Below, piece by piece: positions 18,257 through 26,084 of a stretch of DNA of 64,000 bases. The stretch is from Clostridia bacterium (GTDB taxonomy: Bacteria > Bacillota > Clostridia > Christensenellales > Christensenellaceae), in NCBI GenBank assembly GCA_017439085.1, contig JAFRTU010000015.1, positions 140,994 to 204,993 on the forward strand. The letters are read 5' to 3'. A program made the translations under genes and the position numbers. The notes beneath the pieces were generated by a model. The model was not told the origin of the DNA. It searched no databases and saw only the letters and a list, made by a program, of their open reading frames with translations. Within the stretch, counting starts at the first letter, position 1; each line of letters opens with the position of its first letter.

Positions 18257-18343
18257 GCGGATATGGCGGAATTGGCAGACGCGTACGGTTCAGGTCCGTA
18301 TGAGGATCACTTCATGCAGGTTCGACTCCTGTTATCCGCACCA
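18257..18343 (+). tRNA. tRNA-Leu (anticodon CAG)
   Basis: Class II tRNA; acceptor GCGGATA/TATCCGC; anticodon loop TTCAGGT gives CAG; CCA encoded. It sits just downstream of a terminator-like hairpin, with no room for a separate promoter outside tRNA-Tyr. Confidence 0.95.
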
Positions 18344-18345
18344 GA

Positions 18346-18380
18346 ACAAAAGGCTCCCGAAACGGGAGCCTTTTGTCATA
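18346..18380. terminator. Strong terminator after tRNA-Leu, probably bidirectional
   Basis: A 14-bp stem (18346-18359 with 18363-18376) with AAA loop. U-rich tails exist on both strands, serving the tRNA cluster and the opposing lipoprotein gene. Confidence 0.85.
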
Positions 18381-18396
18381 TCAATTTCTGTCAATA

Positions 18397-18780
18397 TCAG
18401 TCATGGTATTTTATTCCGAAACCGAAATAGGCATGATTACCGACTATACCGGGTCTGAACAGCATATTTCCCTCCGGATCGTAATAATCCGGGAAATGCT
18501 CTTCGATATACTCGAAATACTCTCCACGGGCCTTATCCGCCTCAACAGTCGTTTCATAGTATACATAGACCCAATCATCATACTGATCCATCTGTCCCTT
18601 GCGGTCTTCTATCACCGTTTCCTTGCATTTGATACTGACTATGGAGTCGGGCATGGGGAACAGAGTGCCAGGGATATACTCATCTGGTGTCTTGTTATCC
18701 TTTTTAAAAATCTTCAACATGCAGGATGAAAGCCCTATCATGATTATCAAAACTATTACTAAAACAAAAACCCTTTTCAT
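18397..18780 (-). CDS. Small lipoprotein of unknown function
   Basis: 127 residues with a classic lipoprotein signal: MKRVFVLVIVLIIMIGLSSC, lipobox LSSC with Cys at residue 20. The mature part is polar with DQYDDWVYVYYETT and GEYFEYIEEHFPDYY, and ends in HAYFGFGIKYHD. I recognise no family. SD AAGGAG is 8 bases before the ATG. It is the last of three - strand genes for exported proteins downstream of the tRNA cluster, 49 bases after the previous one, so co-transcription is plausible. Confidence 0.75.
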   Translation of the reverse strand: MKRVFVLVIVLIIMIGLSSCMLKIFKKDNKTPDEYIPGTLFPMPDSIVSIKCKETVIEDRKGQMDQYDDWVYVYYETTVEADKARGEYFEYIEEHFPDYYDPEGNMLFRPGIVGNHAYFGFGIKYHD

Positions 18781-18829
18781 TCTGTGTTTTTCTCCTTACA
18801 GGATTACATCGATCGAATCCAGCTCTCTA

Positions 18830-19219
18830 TTAATGTGCTGAACACATCTCAGACAGTATAGGATTTGTTCCAACATACATTTTATCATCCACATGTATAA
18901 TAATCATGTTTTCTTCTATCCATTTTTCAATAAAAATAATAGTCTTATTGTTTGAAACATAAGAAATAGTCTTTCCGGACGGTAGAGTCATAGCTCCTCC
19001 TCCTTTATTCGTTTTTATGGATGAAGTGATTTTAAAGTACTCTATATACTGATTAACAATATCATTATCTTCAAGAGTTTCATATACATTGTTTTCAACA
19101 TCATAAATAATAATGGTATCAGTTGCCTCGACAATAGATTTGTTCACCTGACACGATGTGAGATTGAGTAACAGCAAGATGATCAATACTCTAGAAAAGA
19201 ATAGGTATAATGGCTTCAT
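18830..19219 (-). CDS. AT-rich putative lipoprotein of unknown function
   Basis: 129 residues from the ATG at 19219, which has SD AGGAGA 8 bases upstream; the TTG two codons earlier is less likely. The N-terminus MKPLYLFFSRVLIILLLLNLTSC is a lipoprotein signal with lipobox LTSC. The rest shows alternating strands (TIIIYDVENNVYETL, KTIIFIEKWIEENM, IIHVDDKMYVG), resembling small single-domain surface lipoproteins. No family recognised. Its start lies within the previous gene (29-base overlap), so the two are translationally coupled. Base composition is much richer in AT than the surrounding chromosome. Confidence 0.7.
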   Translation of the reverse strand: MKPLYLFFSRVLIILLLLNLTSCQVNKSIVEATDTIIIYDVENNVYETLEDNDIVNQYIEYFKITSSIKTNKGGGAMTLPSGKTISYVSNNKTIIFIEKWIEENMIIIHVDDKMYVGTNPILSEMCSAH

Positions 19220-19730
19220 ATTCAATATCTCCTGAAATAAAGTCTTTATTTTGGATAATAAAAACTGGGTGCAGATAATTAGTTGATTTGTAATCTATCA
19301 CATCCACATAGTATCCTAGTTGGATATTATTAATAATGATTCCATTTGATGCTTCAAATGAATCAATTGATGTATTATGAGATGAATGATTTGTGTTAGT
19401 TGATGAAGATGCTCTCATATGAGCAGCACTATAAGAACCTTTTTTCACTCCATGTCCAGCGTAAACAAATAAATCTACAGTACTTGAGTTAAAGAATCTG
19501 CTTGGATAAGCTGCAGTATCATAAAAAGAATATGATAGAGAGACTGAACCACCTGGCATTTTATTAATTATTTTCTGAATCAGTGATTTGCCCGCTCTAT
19601 TTCCATAACTGCAATCTCCATAATCATTAATCCCTAATCCACCTAATGTATTAATGCCTGGAGCTGCATATACAGGGTTAATAATGAGAAGAAAAACCAC
19701 TAGCACAATAAAAAGACAAGAACGCTTCAT
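19191..19730 (-). CDS. AT-rich secreted protein with GHG motif, unknown function
   Basis: 179 residues with a cleavable signal peptide (MKRSCLFIVLVVFLLIINPVYA, likely cut before APG). The mature protein contains VDLFVYAGHGVKKG, which resembles the His-Gly motif of caspase-fold peptidases (C13/C25/CHAT type). No cysteine follows it where the nucleophile would be expected, so catalysis is doubtful. A Ser/Thr/Asn/His-rich stretch follows (ASSSTNTNHSSHNT). SD GGGAGG precedes the ATG. The gene is about 30% GC against nearly 50% in its neighbours, suggesting transfer. A degenerate protease-like domain or a host-interaction protein are both possible. Confidence 0.7.
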   Translation of the reverse strand: MKRSCLFIVLVVFLLIINPVYAAPGINTLGGLGINDYGDCSYGNRAGKSLIQKIINKMPGGSVSLSYSFYDTAAYPSRFFNSSTVDLFVYAGHGVKKGSYSAAHMRASSSTNTNHSSHNTSIDSFEASNGIIINNIQLGYYVDVIDYKSTNYLHPVFIIQNKDFISGDIEYEAIIPILF

Positions 19731-20007
19731 ATAGTAACCTCCCCCATATCATCGTCAACATTATTATAATAAATTAAAGAATTAACTACTAGAAATGAGA
19801 ATAAACAGATAAAGCAAGACATATAATACAAACTAAAGAGTCTCTAGAGCGAGAGTGAAAATCTACAAATATTGCATGCCATAAGTCGAAATATCCTTAT
19901 TTAAAGGCCTTTATGTTGTATATTATATTTATACAAAGAGTTATATGGTGATAAGCATTCACGGATTAAGATAAAGTTGAATAAAGAGAGGGTTATCTTG
20001 TACAGAC
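19731..20007. other. AT-rich intergenic region
   Basis: 277 bases between divergent genes, about one-third GC by eye. It presumably holds both promoters (ATTATAATA near 19762 for the - strand), but I see no convincing paired -35/-10, tRNA fragment or direct repeat marking an insertion boundary. Confidence 0.4.
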
Positions 20008-20943
20008 ATGAAAAGGGTGATGGGAGTTGATGTCGGAGGCACCAAGACACATGTCGTGATAGCTGACGATGAAGGAAGATATATATCTGAGGGGCTCGCA
20101 GGTCCCGCAAACTATCAGATAGTAGGGATAGAGAGAGCAGAGAGGGAGATAAGGACTGCCGTGTTGAGAGCAACCGATGCTGCGAGGGTATCTCTTTCCG
20201 ATATCACCTACGCGGTTTTCGGTGTTTCTGGAGCCGACAGGCCAAAAGACATAGAGATACTGAACGGTACTATAGGATCCATCATGGGGAATACGCCCTA
20301 CAGGATGTTCCATGATTCCTTCCTGGGGCTCAGGATAGGAAGCGATGACTTCACCGGAGTGGTATCGATCTGCGGAACGGGGGCCGGTCATTCGGGCAGG
20401 AATGCAGAGGGAAAGATTGTCCAGCTGCGAAATGTGAACTTCGTCTTCGGAAATTTCGGAGGAGGGGAGGACGTGACGAGATTCGCCCTACATTACGCCT
20501 TCAGGTCTGATGAAGGGACATATGACAGGAGCGCACTGGAGACCGAGATCCCGAAGATCTTCGGCCTTAAGGATATGGAGGAGGTCTCGGGATATTTGAC
20601 GGATAACGAGATGACGGATGAGGAATACTTCCAGATCCCCGTAAGGACGGGAGAACTTGCACTTGAAGGGGATGAGGTCTGCAGGAGGATCCTCAGAGTC
20701 ATAGGCGGAAATATGGGCAGATATACTGCTGCGGTCATTAGAAGGCTCGGGATGAGCTCAAATAAGGTCAGAGTCATACTGATAGGAGGCATATTCAAAG
20801 CCGCCAATCCCTGGCTCATGGGACCGTATCTTGAGACAGTGAAGAAGGAAGCACCTGAGGCACAGTTCGTCTCTCCGGAAGAAAAGCCCGTGAAAGGAGC
20901 CGTGCTACTCGCACTTGACGAACTGCACGGAAAGGAATACTGA
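20008..20943 (+). CDS. BadF/BadG/BcrA-type ATPase, N-acetylglucosamine kinase-like
   Basis: 311-residue sugar-kinase-fold (ASKHA) protein. It has the phosphate-1 motif GVDVGGTKTHVVIAD, GVSGADRP, the phosphate-2 region VVSICGTGAGHSGR, and an adenosine-binding region VRVILIGGIFKAANP. The size and GTGAGH pattern fit the GlcNAc-kinase-like branch rather than the iron-sulfur activators of benzoyl-CoA reductase, which carry Cys clusters absent here. No good SD precedes ATG 20008; the in-frame ATG at 20020 has AAGGG upstream and may be the true start. It stands alone with no amino-sugar genes nearby. The kinase fold is sure, the substrate inferred. Confidence 0.8.
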   Translation: MKRVMGVDVGGTKTHVVIADDEGRYISEGLAGPANYQIVGIERAEREIRTAVLRATDAARVSLSDITYAVFGVSGADRPKDIEILNGTIGSIMGNTPYRMFHDSFLGLRIGSDDFTGVVSICGTGAGHSGRNAEGKIVQLRNVNFVFGNFGGGEDVTRFALHYAFRSDEGTYDRSALETEIPKIFGLKDMEEVSGYLTDNEMTDEEYFQIPVRTGELALEGDEVCRRILRVIGGNMGRYTAAVIRRLGMSSNKVRVILIGGIFKAANPWLMGPYLETVKKEAPEAQFVSPEEKPVKGAVLLALDELHGKEY

Positions 20944-20964
20944 AACTCAGATTAAGGCATTTAT

Positions 20965-20996
20965 GAAAAAAAGAGGTCATGATATCATGACCTCTT
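20965..20996 (-). terminator. Terminator of the small membrane-peptide transcript
   Basis: A perfect 26-base palindrome (20971-20996) followed on the - strand by eight Us (20965-20972). On the + strand the tail is poor, so it mainly ends the - strand RNA. Confidence 0.8.
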
Positions 20997-21030
20997 GATA
21001 GTTTCTTCTTAATTTGGTTTTACGCCTCTT

Positions 21031-21120
21031 TTAGTTTCTGTTGATCAAAGCAAGCACCAAAACGAAAACTGTAGGAATCAAAATAACCTCTGCAACGTAT
21101 AAAGCTAACTGCAAATCCAT
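21031..21120 (-). CDS. 29-residue hydrophobic membrane peptide
   Basis: Frame ATG 21120 to TAA 21031 encodes MDLQLALYVAEVILIPTV followed by FVLVLALINRN: one predicted membrane helix with an embedded Glu and Pro and a short polar tail. The SD is exceptionally strong (AAGGAGG at 21127-21133, spacing 6). The gene has its own promoter (TTGCAA-N17-TATAAT at 21227-21199), a hairpin in the roughly 70-base leader and a terminator immediately after, giving an RNA of about 220 bases. This layout recalls type I toxin genes or small regulatory membrane peptides, but I do not recognise the peptide and see no clear antisense promoter. Confidence 0.7.
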   Translation of the reverse strand: MDLQLALYVAEVILIPTVFVLVLALINRN

Positions 21121-21164
21121 GGATAATCCTCCTTTCGTAAATTGGTCGAACACGTTTATAAAAT

Positions 21165-21180
21165 GACAGATGCTTCTGTC
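21165..21180 (-). promoter_or_regulatory. Leader hairpin upstream of the small peptide
   Basis: A 6-bp stem GACAGA/TCTGTC around a 4-base loop within the 5' untranslated region, about 30 bases upstream of the SD. Confidence 0.5.
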
Positions 21181-21198
21181 TAATATATCGTTTTAAAA

Positions 21199-21227
21199 AT
21201 TATAGTACATTTTTAACATATTTGCAA
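21199..21227 (-). promoter_or_regulatory. Promoter of the small membrane-peptide gene
   Basis: On the - strand TTGCAA (21227-21222), 17-bp spacer, TATAAT (21204-21199). Confidence 0.75.
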
Positions 21228-21354
21228 TAAATTGTTCTCAAAAACAGTCTCTGCAAAAAGAAAATGAATATAACTTTCTGCTATAGAGTATATATTATGG
21301 GATCGCAGATTTGCAACAACAATATGAATAATTTTCGTGCCTCAATCCATTCTC

Positions 21355-21363
21355 TGATATAAT
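21355..21363 (+). promoter_or_regulatory. Extended -10 promoter of the miaB operon
   Basis: TGATATAAT with TATAAT at 21358-21363. The transcript would start near 21370, so the ATG at 21373 would have no leader, and the ATG at 21397 with an SD is the better start. Confidence 0.6.
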
Positions 21364-21396
21364 ATACTGCAAATGGACGGACAGGAAAGGAAAACC

Positions 21397-22755
21397 ATGA
21401 TCAATACTCAGGATTTGGAACGTTTAAAGGAGATGATAAGGTCCGAAGGCCTTTCATTCTATATAGAGACCTATGGCTGCCAGATGAATGCTCATGACTC
21501 GGAAAAGATGGGAGGAATACTCCTTGAACTGGGCTACAGGCAGGCAACGGACAAGTTCGGAGCAGACATCGTTCTGTTCAACACCTGTTGTGTGAGGGAG
21601 AATGCCGAGAACAAGATCTACGGAAACGTCGGCAAACTGAAACAGGTCAAGAAGCAGAGATCGCATATGATCATAGGAGTCTGCGGCTGCATGATGCAGC
21701 AGAAGGATGCTGCCGCCCATCTGTTCAGGATGTTCCCGTTCGTGGACATGTGCTTCGGTACTACAAACATGCAGGAACTTCCGGAGATGATCGCTGGTAT
21801 ACTTCTTGATGATAAGAGACAGCTGAACGTGAAGTATGATGTTCAGGTGGAAGAGGAGATGCCCATGCTGAGGGAACAGCCTCCGCTGGCTTCCGTCAAC
21901 ATAATGCAGGGATGCAATAATTTCTGCTCCTACTGTATAGTTCCATATGTCAGGGGAAGAGAACACAGCAGGCCCATGAAGAACATAGTAAAGGAAGTCG
22001 AATTCCTGATCGAGGCCGGATACAGAGAAGTGTTGCTCCTCGGACAGAACGTCAATTCATACGGAAATAATTCGGAAGAAGAGAACTTCCCGAAGCTCCT
22101 GGAGGAGATCGCGAAAACAGGCATAGACAGGATCAGATTCATGTCTTCCCATCCAAAGGATGCAGGCAGGGATATGTTCGAGATCATGGCAAGATATCCG
22201 AATATCTGCAAGCAGCTCCATCTCCCTGTGCAGTCAGGCTCCACCTCTCTTCTGAAGAGGATGAACAGAAAGTATTCAAGAGAACACTACCTTGATCTCA
22301 TAAGAGAGGTAAGGGAGATCATGCCCGACATAAAGATCTCCACGGACATAATGATTGGATTTCCGGGTGAAACAGAAGAGGAGTTCCTCGATACTCTTTC
22401 TCTAATGAGGGAAGTGAGATACGATTCTTCCTTTGATTTCGTCTATTCTCCGAGGAAGGGGACTCCTGCAGCATCCATGCCTGATCAGATACCCGAAGAT
22501 GTAAAACAGCAGAGGATCATGCAGATAGTCGCTCTGCAGTCCGAACTCACTTTCGAGAGCAATCTCAGAAATGTGGGAAAAACGGAACTGATCCTGATAG
22601 AGGGCAAGAGCTCCAGGGATCCGTCCATGATAGCGGGAAAGACAGACGGCGGAGTAATGGTGAACTGCAGGGGAGATATCTCTCTGGTAGGAGAGATCAT
22701 ACCCGTAAAGATAACAGAAGCAAAAAAGACGACTCTCATAGGAGAGCGTATATAA
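21397..22755 (+). CDS. miaB: tRNA-2-methylthio-N6-isopentenyladenosine synthase
   Basis: Radical-SAM methylthiotransferase that converts i6A37 to ms2i6A37 in tRNAs reading U-starting codons. Domains in order: UPF0004 with auxiliary-cluster cysteines (ETYGCQMNAHDSE, FNTCC, GVCGCMMQQ), radical SAM core with GCNNFCSYCIVPYVRG (CxxxCxxC), and a C-terminal TRAM domain. Start 21397 follows SD AGGAAAGG by 6 bases. It heads a run of seven + strand genes to 26867 with short gaps or overlaps up to coaD. The family includes MtaB, but the YGCQMN and TRAM patterns favour MiaB. Confidence 0.93.
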   Translation: MINTQDLERLKEMIRSEGLSFYIETYGCQMNAHDSEKMGGILLELGYRQATDKFGADIVLFNTCCVRENAENKIYGNVGKLKQVKKQRSHMIIGVCGCMMQQKDAAAHLFRMFPFVDMCFGTTNMQELPEMIAGILLDDKRQLNVKYDVQVEEEMPMLREQPPLASVNIMQGCNNFCSYCIVPYVRGREHSRPMKNIVKEVEFLIEAGYREVLLLGQNVNSYGNNSEEENFPKLLEEIAKTGIDRIRFMSSHPKDAGRDMFEIMARYPNICKQLHLPVQSGSTSLLKRMNRKYSREHYLDLIREVREIMPDIKISTDIMIGFPGETEEEFLDTLSLMREVRYDSSFDFVYSPRKGTPAASMPDQIPEDVKQQRIMQIVALQSELTFESNLRNVGKTELILIEGKSSRDPSMIAGKTDGGVMVNCRGDISLVGEIIPVKITEAKKTTLIGERI

Positions 22756-22767
22756 ACGAGGCAAGTT

Positions 22768-23874
22768 ATGCTTAGAAAGACATATGCAAAGGTGGATCTC
22801 GGGATCATAGCCGAGAATATCAGGGTGCTCAAGAGATATGCCGGCACTGAACTTATGGCCGTTGTGAAGGCAAATGCATACGGACACGGTATGCTTGAGG
22901 TCTCAAAGACCTGTGAGAAGGAAGGCATCAGATGGTTTGCCGTTGCCACTCCGGATGAGGCAGAACTCTTAAGAGAGCATACCGATAAGAAGATCCTCAT
23001 TCTGTCCTATCCGGGATTCCACGGACCGGTAGAAGAGATGATAGAAAAAGAGATATCATTTGCGGCGTTTACCCCGGAACAGATGGAAGACGCCATCCTT
23101 TCATCGAGAAAAGCGGGCAAGAAGGCTCTTATCCACATCAAGGTGGACTCCGGAATGGGAAGGATAGGCCTTACTACGGCAGAAGAGATGGAAGAGCTTC
23201 TTGACATGATAGAGGCAAATCCCGATGAGCTGATGCTTGAGGGAGTCTTCACCCATTTTGCCAATTCAGATGAGACTGACAAGAGCTTTGCATATGAACA
23301 GCTGAAGAGATTCGAGAATATGGTATCTCTCGTCAGGAAGAGGGGATTTTCTCCTCTGGTACATGCATCCAACAGCGCAGCCATACTTGAGATGAAGGAG
23401 GCCCATCTTGACATGTGCAGGATGGGGATAGTCCTCTACGGATGTGCGCCTTCAGATGAAGTGGGAATAGAGGGAACAGGACTCAGGCCAGCTCTCAGCC
23501 TTCACAGTTTCATTTCTCATAAAAAGGTGATACACAAGGGAGATACGGTAAGTTACGGAAGACATTTTACTGCCGAGAAGGATGAGACTGTCATCACCGT
23601 TCCCATCGGGTATGCCGACGGATACATGAGGATACTTTCCGGAAACACGTTCGGGATCGTGAACGGTCATAAGGTACAGCAGATAGGGAACATATGCATG
23701 GATCAGATGATGTTTCTGGCGACCGGGATCGAATGCGAGATAGGGGACGAGATAAAACTCATCTGTGATGAGATCGACGCTGCAGAGCTCGCCAGAAGAG
23801 CAAAAACTATAGACTACGAGGTACTCACCAACATCTCATCAAGGATACCGAGGGTATATGTCAATGCAGATTGA
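22768..23874 (+). CDS. alr: Alanine racemase
   Basis: PLP enzyme making D-alanine for peptidoglycan. The PLP lysine motif is VVKANAYGHG (about residue 34) and the second catalytic residue, Tyr, is in VSYGRHFTA (about 261). IKVDSGMGRIG and MGIVLYGCAPSD are also conserved. Length 368 is typical. SD GAGG lies 7 bases before the ATG. It lies 12 bases after miaB and overlaps the next gene by 17 bases, so expression is coupled. Confidence 0.96.
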   Translation: MLRKTYAKVDLGIIAENIRVLKRYAGTELMAVVKANAYGHGMLEVSKTCEKEGIRWFAVATPDEAELLREHTDKKILILSYPGFHGPVEEMIEKEISFAAFTPEQMEDAILSSRKAGKKALIHIKVDSGMGRIGLTTAEEMEELLDMIEANPDELMLEGVFTHFANSDETDKSFAYEQLKRFENMVSLVRKRGFSPLVHASNSAAILEMKEAHLDMCRMGIVLYGCAPSDEVGIEGTGLRPALSLHSFISHKKVIHKGDTVSYGRHFTAEKDETVITVPIGYADGYMRILSGNTFGIVNGHKVQQIGNICMDQMMFLATGIECEIGDEIKLICDEIDAAELARRAKTIDYEVLTNISSRIPRVYVNAD

Positions 23875-24412
23875 CAAGGAAAAAGCTCTGATCAGAAAAC
23901 AGATGCTCGAAAAGATGGACTCAGTGTCCCGGGATGTCATCGTCAGGGCTTCTTCGGTGATAGAGAGAAAGGTCCTTGACTATGTCGACAGGGAAGGGAT
24001 AAAGAGCGTCTTTATATATCTTTCCTTCGGAAACGAGATAATCACCGACGGGATAATAGAAGGTCTCCGCAGAAGAGATATAACGGTCAGTGTCCCAGTC
24101 ATAGAAGCAAGGGAAATGAAGAGCGTGATATTTGAACAAGGGGACAGTCTTGTTCCGGGTCATTTCGGGATCAGGGAGCCTGTCAGGAGATGTTATGCGG
24201 ATGATGCCGAGCTGTGTCTAGTCCCCGGTATAGCTTTTGACAGGAGCCTCATGAGACTCGGTCACGGAAGAGGATATTATGACCGTTATCTGCATGGACG
24301 AAGGTGCATGAAGATAGGTCTTTTCGGAAGCTGGCAGGAATATGAGAAATTGCCCGCAAATCAATATGATGTGGTGTTGGACGCCATTTTTACCGAAAAC
24401 TACACAATTTAA
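23858..24412 (+). CDS. 5-formyltetrahydrofolate cyclo-ligase
   Basis: Converts 5-formyl-THF to 5,10-methenyl-THF with ATP, recovering folate stored by side reactions of GlyA. The 184-residue protein has the N-terminal KALIRKQML helix, VFIYLSFGNEI, and the signature PGIAFDRSLMRLGHGRGYYDRYL region (about 133-156). It starts inside alr; ATG 23858 and ATG 23864 are both possible. Known in Bacillus as YqgN/Fthc; no other folate gene is adjacent. Confidence 0.93.
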   Translation: MSMQIDKEKALIRKQMLEKMDSVSRDVIVRASSVIERKVLDYVDREGIKSVFIYLSFGNEIITDGIIEGLRRRDITVSVPVIEAREMKSVIFEQGDSLVPGHFGIREPVRRCYADDAELCLVPGIAFDRSLMRLGHGRGYYDRYLHGRRCMKIGLFGSWQEYEKLPANQYDVVLDAIFTENYTI

Positions 24413-24462
24413 TCTTTACAAGCAGTTTTTCTTAATCTAAAATGTTAGGGAGTGGAATATAA

Positions 24463-25026
24463 GTGAGAGTTATAGCCGGAACGGCAAAGGGAAAGCCTCT
24501 TCAGACCATAGAAGGGAACGATATCACAAGGCCTACACTCGAGAAAGTGAAGGAAGCCATATTCGGATCCATACAATTTCAGCTGGATGGTGCGGTAGTG
24601 ATAGATCTGTTTGCCGGTTCGGGAGCGCTTGGCATAGAAGCTCTCTCGAGAGGTGCTTCAAGAGCATATTTCGTGGACGATTCCGTGAAAGCTCTGAGAG
24701 TGCTCAAAAAGAACGTCGTATCATGCGGATTCTCCGATAGAGCAGTAGTGATGAATTCCGATTTTCGGACAGCACTCGGAAGGATAGGGGAGAAAGCGGA
24801 TTTCGTTTTTCTGGATCCTCCCTACAGGAGCGGTTACTATGAAGAGGCAATATCACTGATAAGGGAAAAAGGCCTCTTGAAGAAAGGCGGGACGATAATT
24901 GCCGAGCATGACAGGAGCGTGGAGATAGCCGTTCAGGGCATCATAAAAGAGAAAAGATACGGTCGGACGCTCGTTACTTATATCAGGGGTACAGACGATG
25001 AAGATAGTGTTTCCGGGGAGCTTTGA
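24463..25026 (+). CDS. rsmD: 16S rRNA (guanine966-N2)-methyltransferase
   Basis: SAM-dependent methyltransferase acting on G966 of 16S rRNA. Motif I is VIDLFAGSGALGIEALSRGA, the catalytic motif is DFVFLDPPY, and the N-terminal MRVIAGTAKGKPL is diagnostic for RsmD. Start is GTG 24463 with SD GGGAGTGG upstream. It overlaps coaD by 29 bases; the rsmD-coaD order is conserved in Firmicutes (ylbH-ylbI in Bacillus subtilis). Confidence 0.94.
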   Translation: MRVIAGTAKGKPLQTIEGNDITRPTLEKVKEAIFGSIQFQLDGAVVIDLFAGSGALGIEALSRGASRAYFVDDSVKALRVLKKNVVSCGFSDRAVVMNSDFRTALGRIGEKADFVFLDPPYRSGYYEEAISLIREKGLLKKGGTIIAEHDRSVEIAVQGIIKEKRYGRTLVTYIRGTDDEDSVSGEL

Positions 25027-25471
25027 CCCGATAACGGTCGGACATATATACATCATAGAGAAGGTGAAGGACCTCTTCGATGACATTACGGTCCTCGTGG
25101 AGAACAATCCCGCCAAGAAGTATATGTTTGACATGGACGAGAGGGTAAGGCTCGTAAAGAAAGCCTTAAAGAAATATGACTTCGTAACAGTGGATACCCA
25201 TGAAGGCCTTACGGTCGAATACTGCAGGGAACATGGCGCGGGATACATACTCCGCGGACTCAGGAATGAGGACGATTTCCGTTATGAGAAGACCCTGGAT
25301 GCATATAACCACGAGATAGGGAATGTTGAGACTGTATACGTAGTAGCTACAGAGAAGGAGCACGTAAGCTCAAGCGGAGTCAGGGAACTTCTGAACTACG
25401 GGGCAGATATAAAGGGATATGTTCCGGAAGAGATTCTGGATGATATAAATAAGATCAAGAAAAATCATTGA
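24998..25471 (+). CDS. coaD: Phosphopantetheine adenylyltransferase
   Basis: Fourth step of coenzyme A synthesis: 4'-phosphopantetheine + ATP to dephospho-CoA. The 157-residue protein begins MKIVFPGSFDPITVGHIYII with the ATP-binding TxGH motif (VGH here), has RGLRNEDDFRYE and the C-terminal SSSGVREL. Hexameric cytoplasmic enzyme by family. It is translated from inside rsmD. Confidence 0.96.
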   Translation: MKIVFPGSFDPITVGHIYIIEKVKDLFDDITVLVENNPAKKYMFDMDERVRLVKKALKKYDFVTVDTHEGLTVEYCREHGAGYILRGLRNEDDFRYEKTLDAYNHEIGNVETVYVVATEKEHVSSSGVRELLNYGADIKGYVPEEILDDINKIKKNH

Positions 25472-25492
25472 GAGCTGTTGGGGGAGAATAAA

Positions 25493-26020
25493 ATGGCTAA
25501 ATCTAATATTTTTGAATACGTAAACGAGTTGGAAGAAGAGATCGATGCTAGTCGCTATGCACCATTGTCAAAGACCAGCAAGATGGTGGACGAGAAGATA
25601 GTAAAAGAGATTATAGCTGATATCAAGAGCTCTCTGCATGAAGAACTTGATTCTTCCGTAAAGATCATGGCTGAAAGGGATCAGATCATAAGTGCTGCCG
25701 AGGCTCAGGCAAATGAGATAATCAAGCAGGCCAAGAGAACGGCTGACAACATGATCAAGCAGGAAGAGGTCTATCAGGAAGCGTATGACCGCGCAAACGG
25801 ACTCATCGAAAAGGCAAACGAGAATGCCAAGCTCATCCGCAAGAGAGCAAACCAGTATGCGGAGGAGATATTCAACGATCTAGAGACATATTACAAGGAG
25901 AGCATGGAACTCATCCAGGTCAACAAGGAGCGCCTCGATTCCAAGTCCGAGCAGGATCTCAAGATAGAGACTGACGAACAGGGAGACAAAGAGCCGGAAG
26001 AGACCGTTGCAGCTGAATGA
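25493..26020 (+). CDS. Coiled-coil protein of unknown function downstream of coaD
   Basis: 175 residues, strongly charged, predicted to be almost wholly helical: a long coiled coil at about 50-150 rich in Ala/Glu/Lys/Gln (AAEAQANEIIKQAKRTADNM), then an acidic tail. No membrane segment. The pattern resembles DivIVA-like or ATP-synthase-b-like helices, but I see no DivIVA N-terminal lipid-binding motif. ATG 25493 follows GGGGGAG. Its place after coaD (where Bacillus has ylbJ) suggests a clostridial lineage gene, perhaps a cell-envelope or division scaffold; this is a guess. Confidence 0.7.
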   Translation: MAKSNIFEYVNELEEEIDASRYAPLSKTSKMVDEKIVKEIIADIKSSLHEELDSSVKIMAERDQIISAAEAQANEIIKQAKRTADNMIKQEEVYQEAYDRANGLIEKANENAKLIRKRANQYAEEIFNDLETYYKESMELIQVNKERLDSKSEQDLKIETDEQGDKEPEETVAAE

Positions 26021-26044
26021 GAATTAACTGATCGGAAGATACTG

Positions 26045-26075
26045 GAAGCATCCGTTTTCGGATGCTTCTGTTTTT
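26045..26075 (+). terminator. Hairpin before the patatin gene
   Basis: A 10-bp perfect stem (26045-26054 with 26059-26068), TTTT loop, then TGTTTTT. It ends 3 bases before the GGAGA ribosome site of the next gene, so it could both terminate and influence translation. Confidence 0.75.
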
Positions 26076-26084
26076 GGAGAAGAT

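Noticed and set aside
20008..20943. Activator of a benzoyl-CoA or 2-hydroxyacyl-CoA dehydratase
   Set aside because: The BadF-type activators carry conserved Cys for a bridging cluster, which this protein lacks.
21000..21130. An antisense RNA opposite the small peptide gene
   Set aside because: I looked for a + strand -10/-35 pair over the frame and found none convincing.
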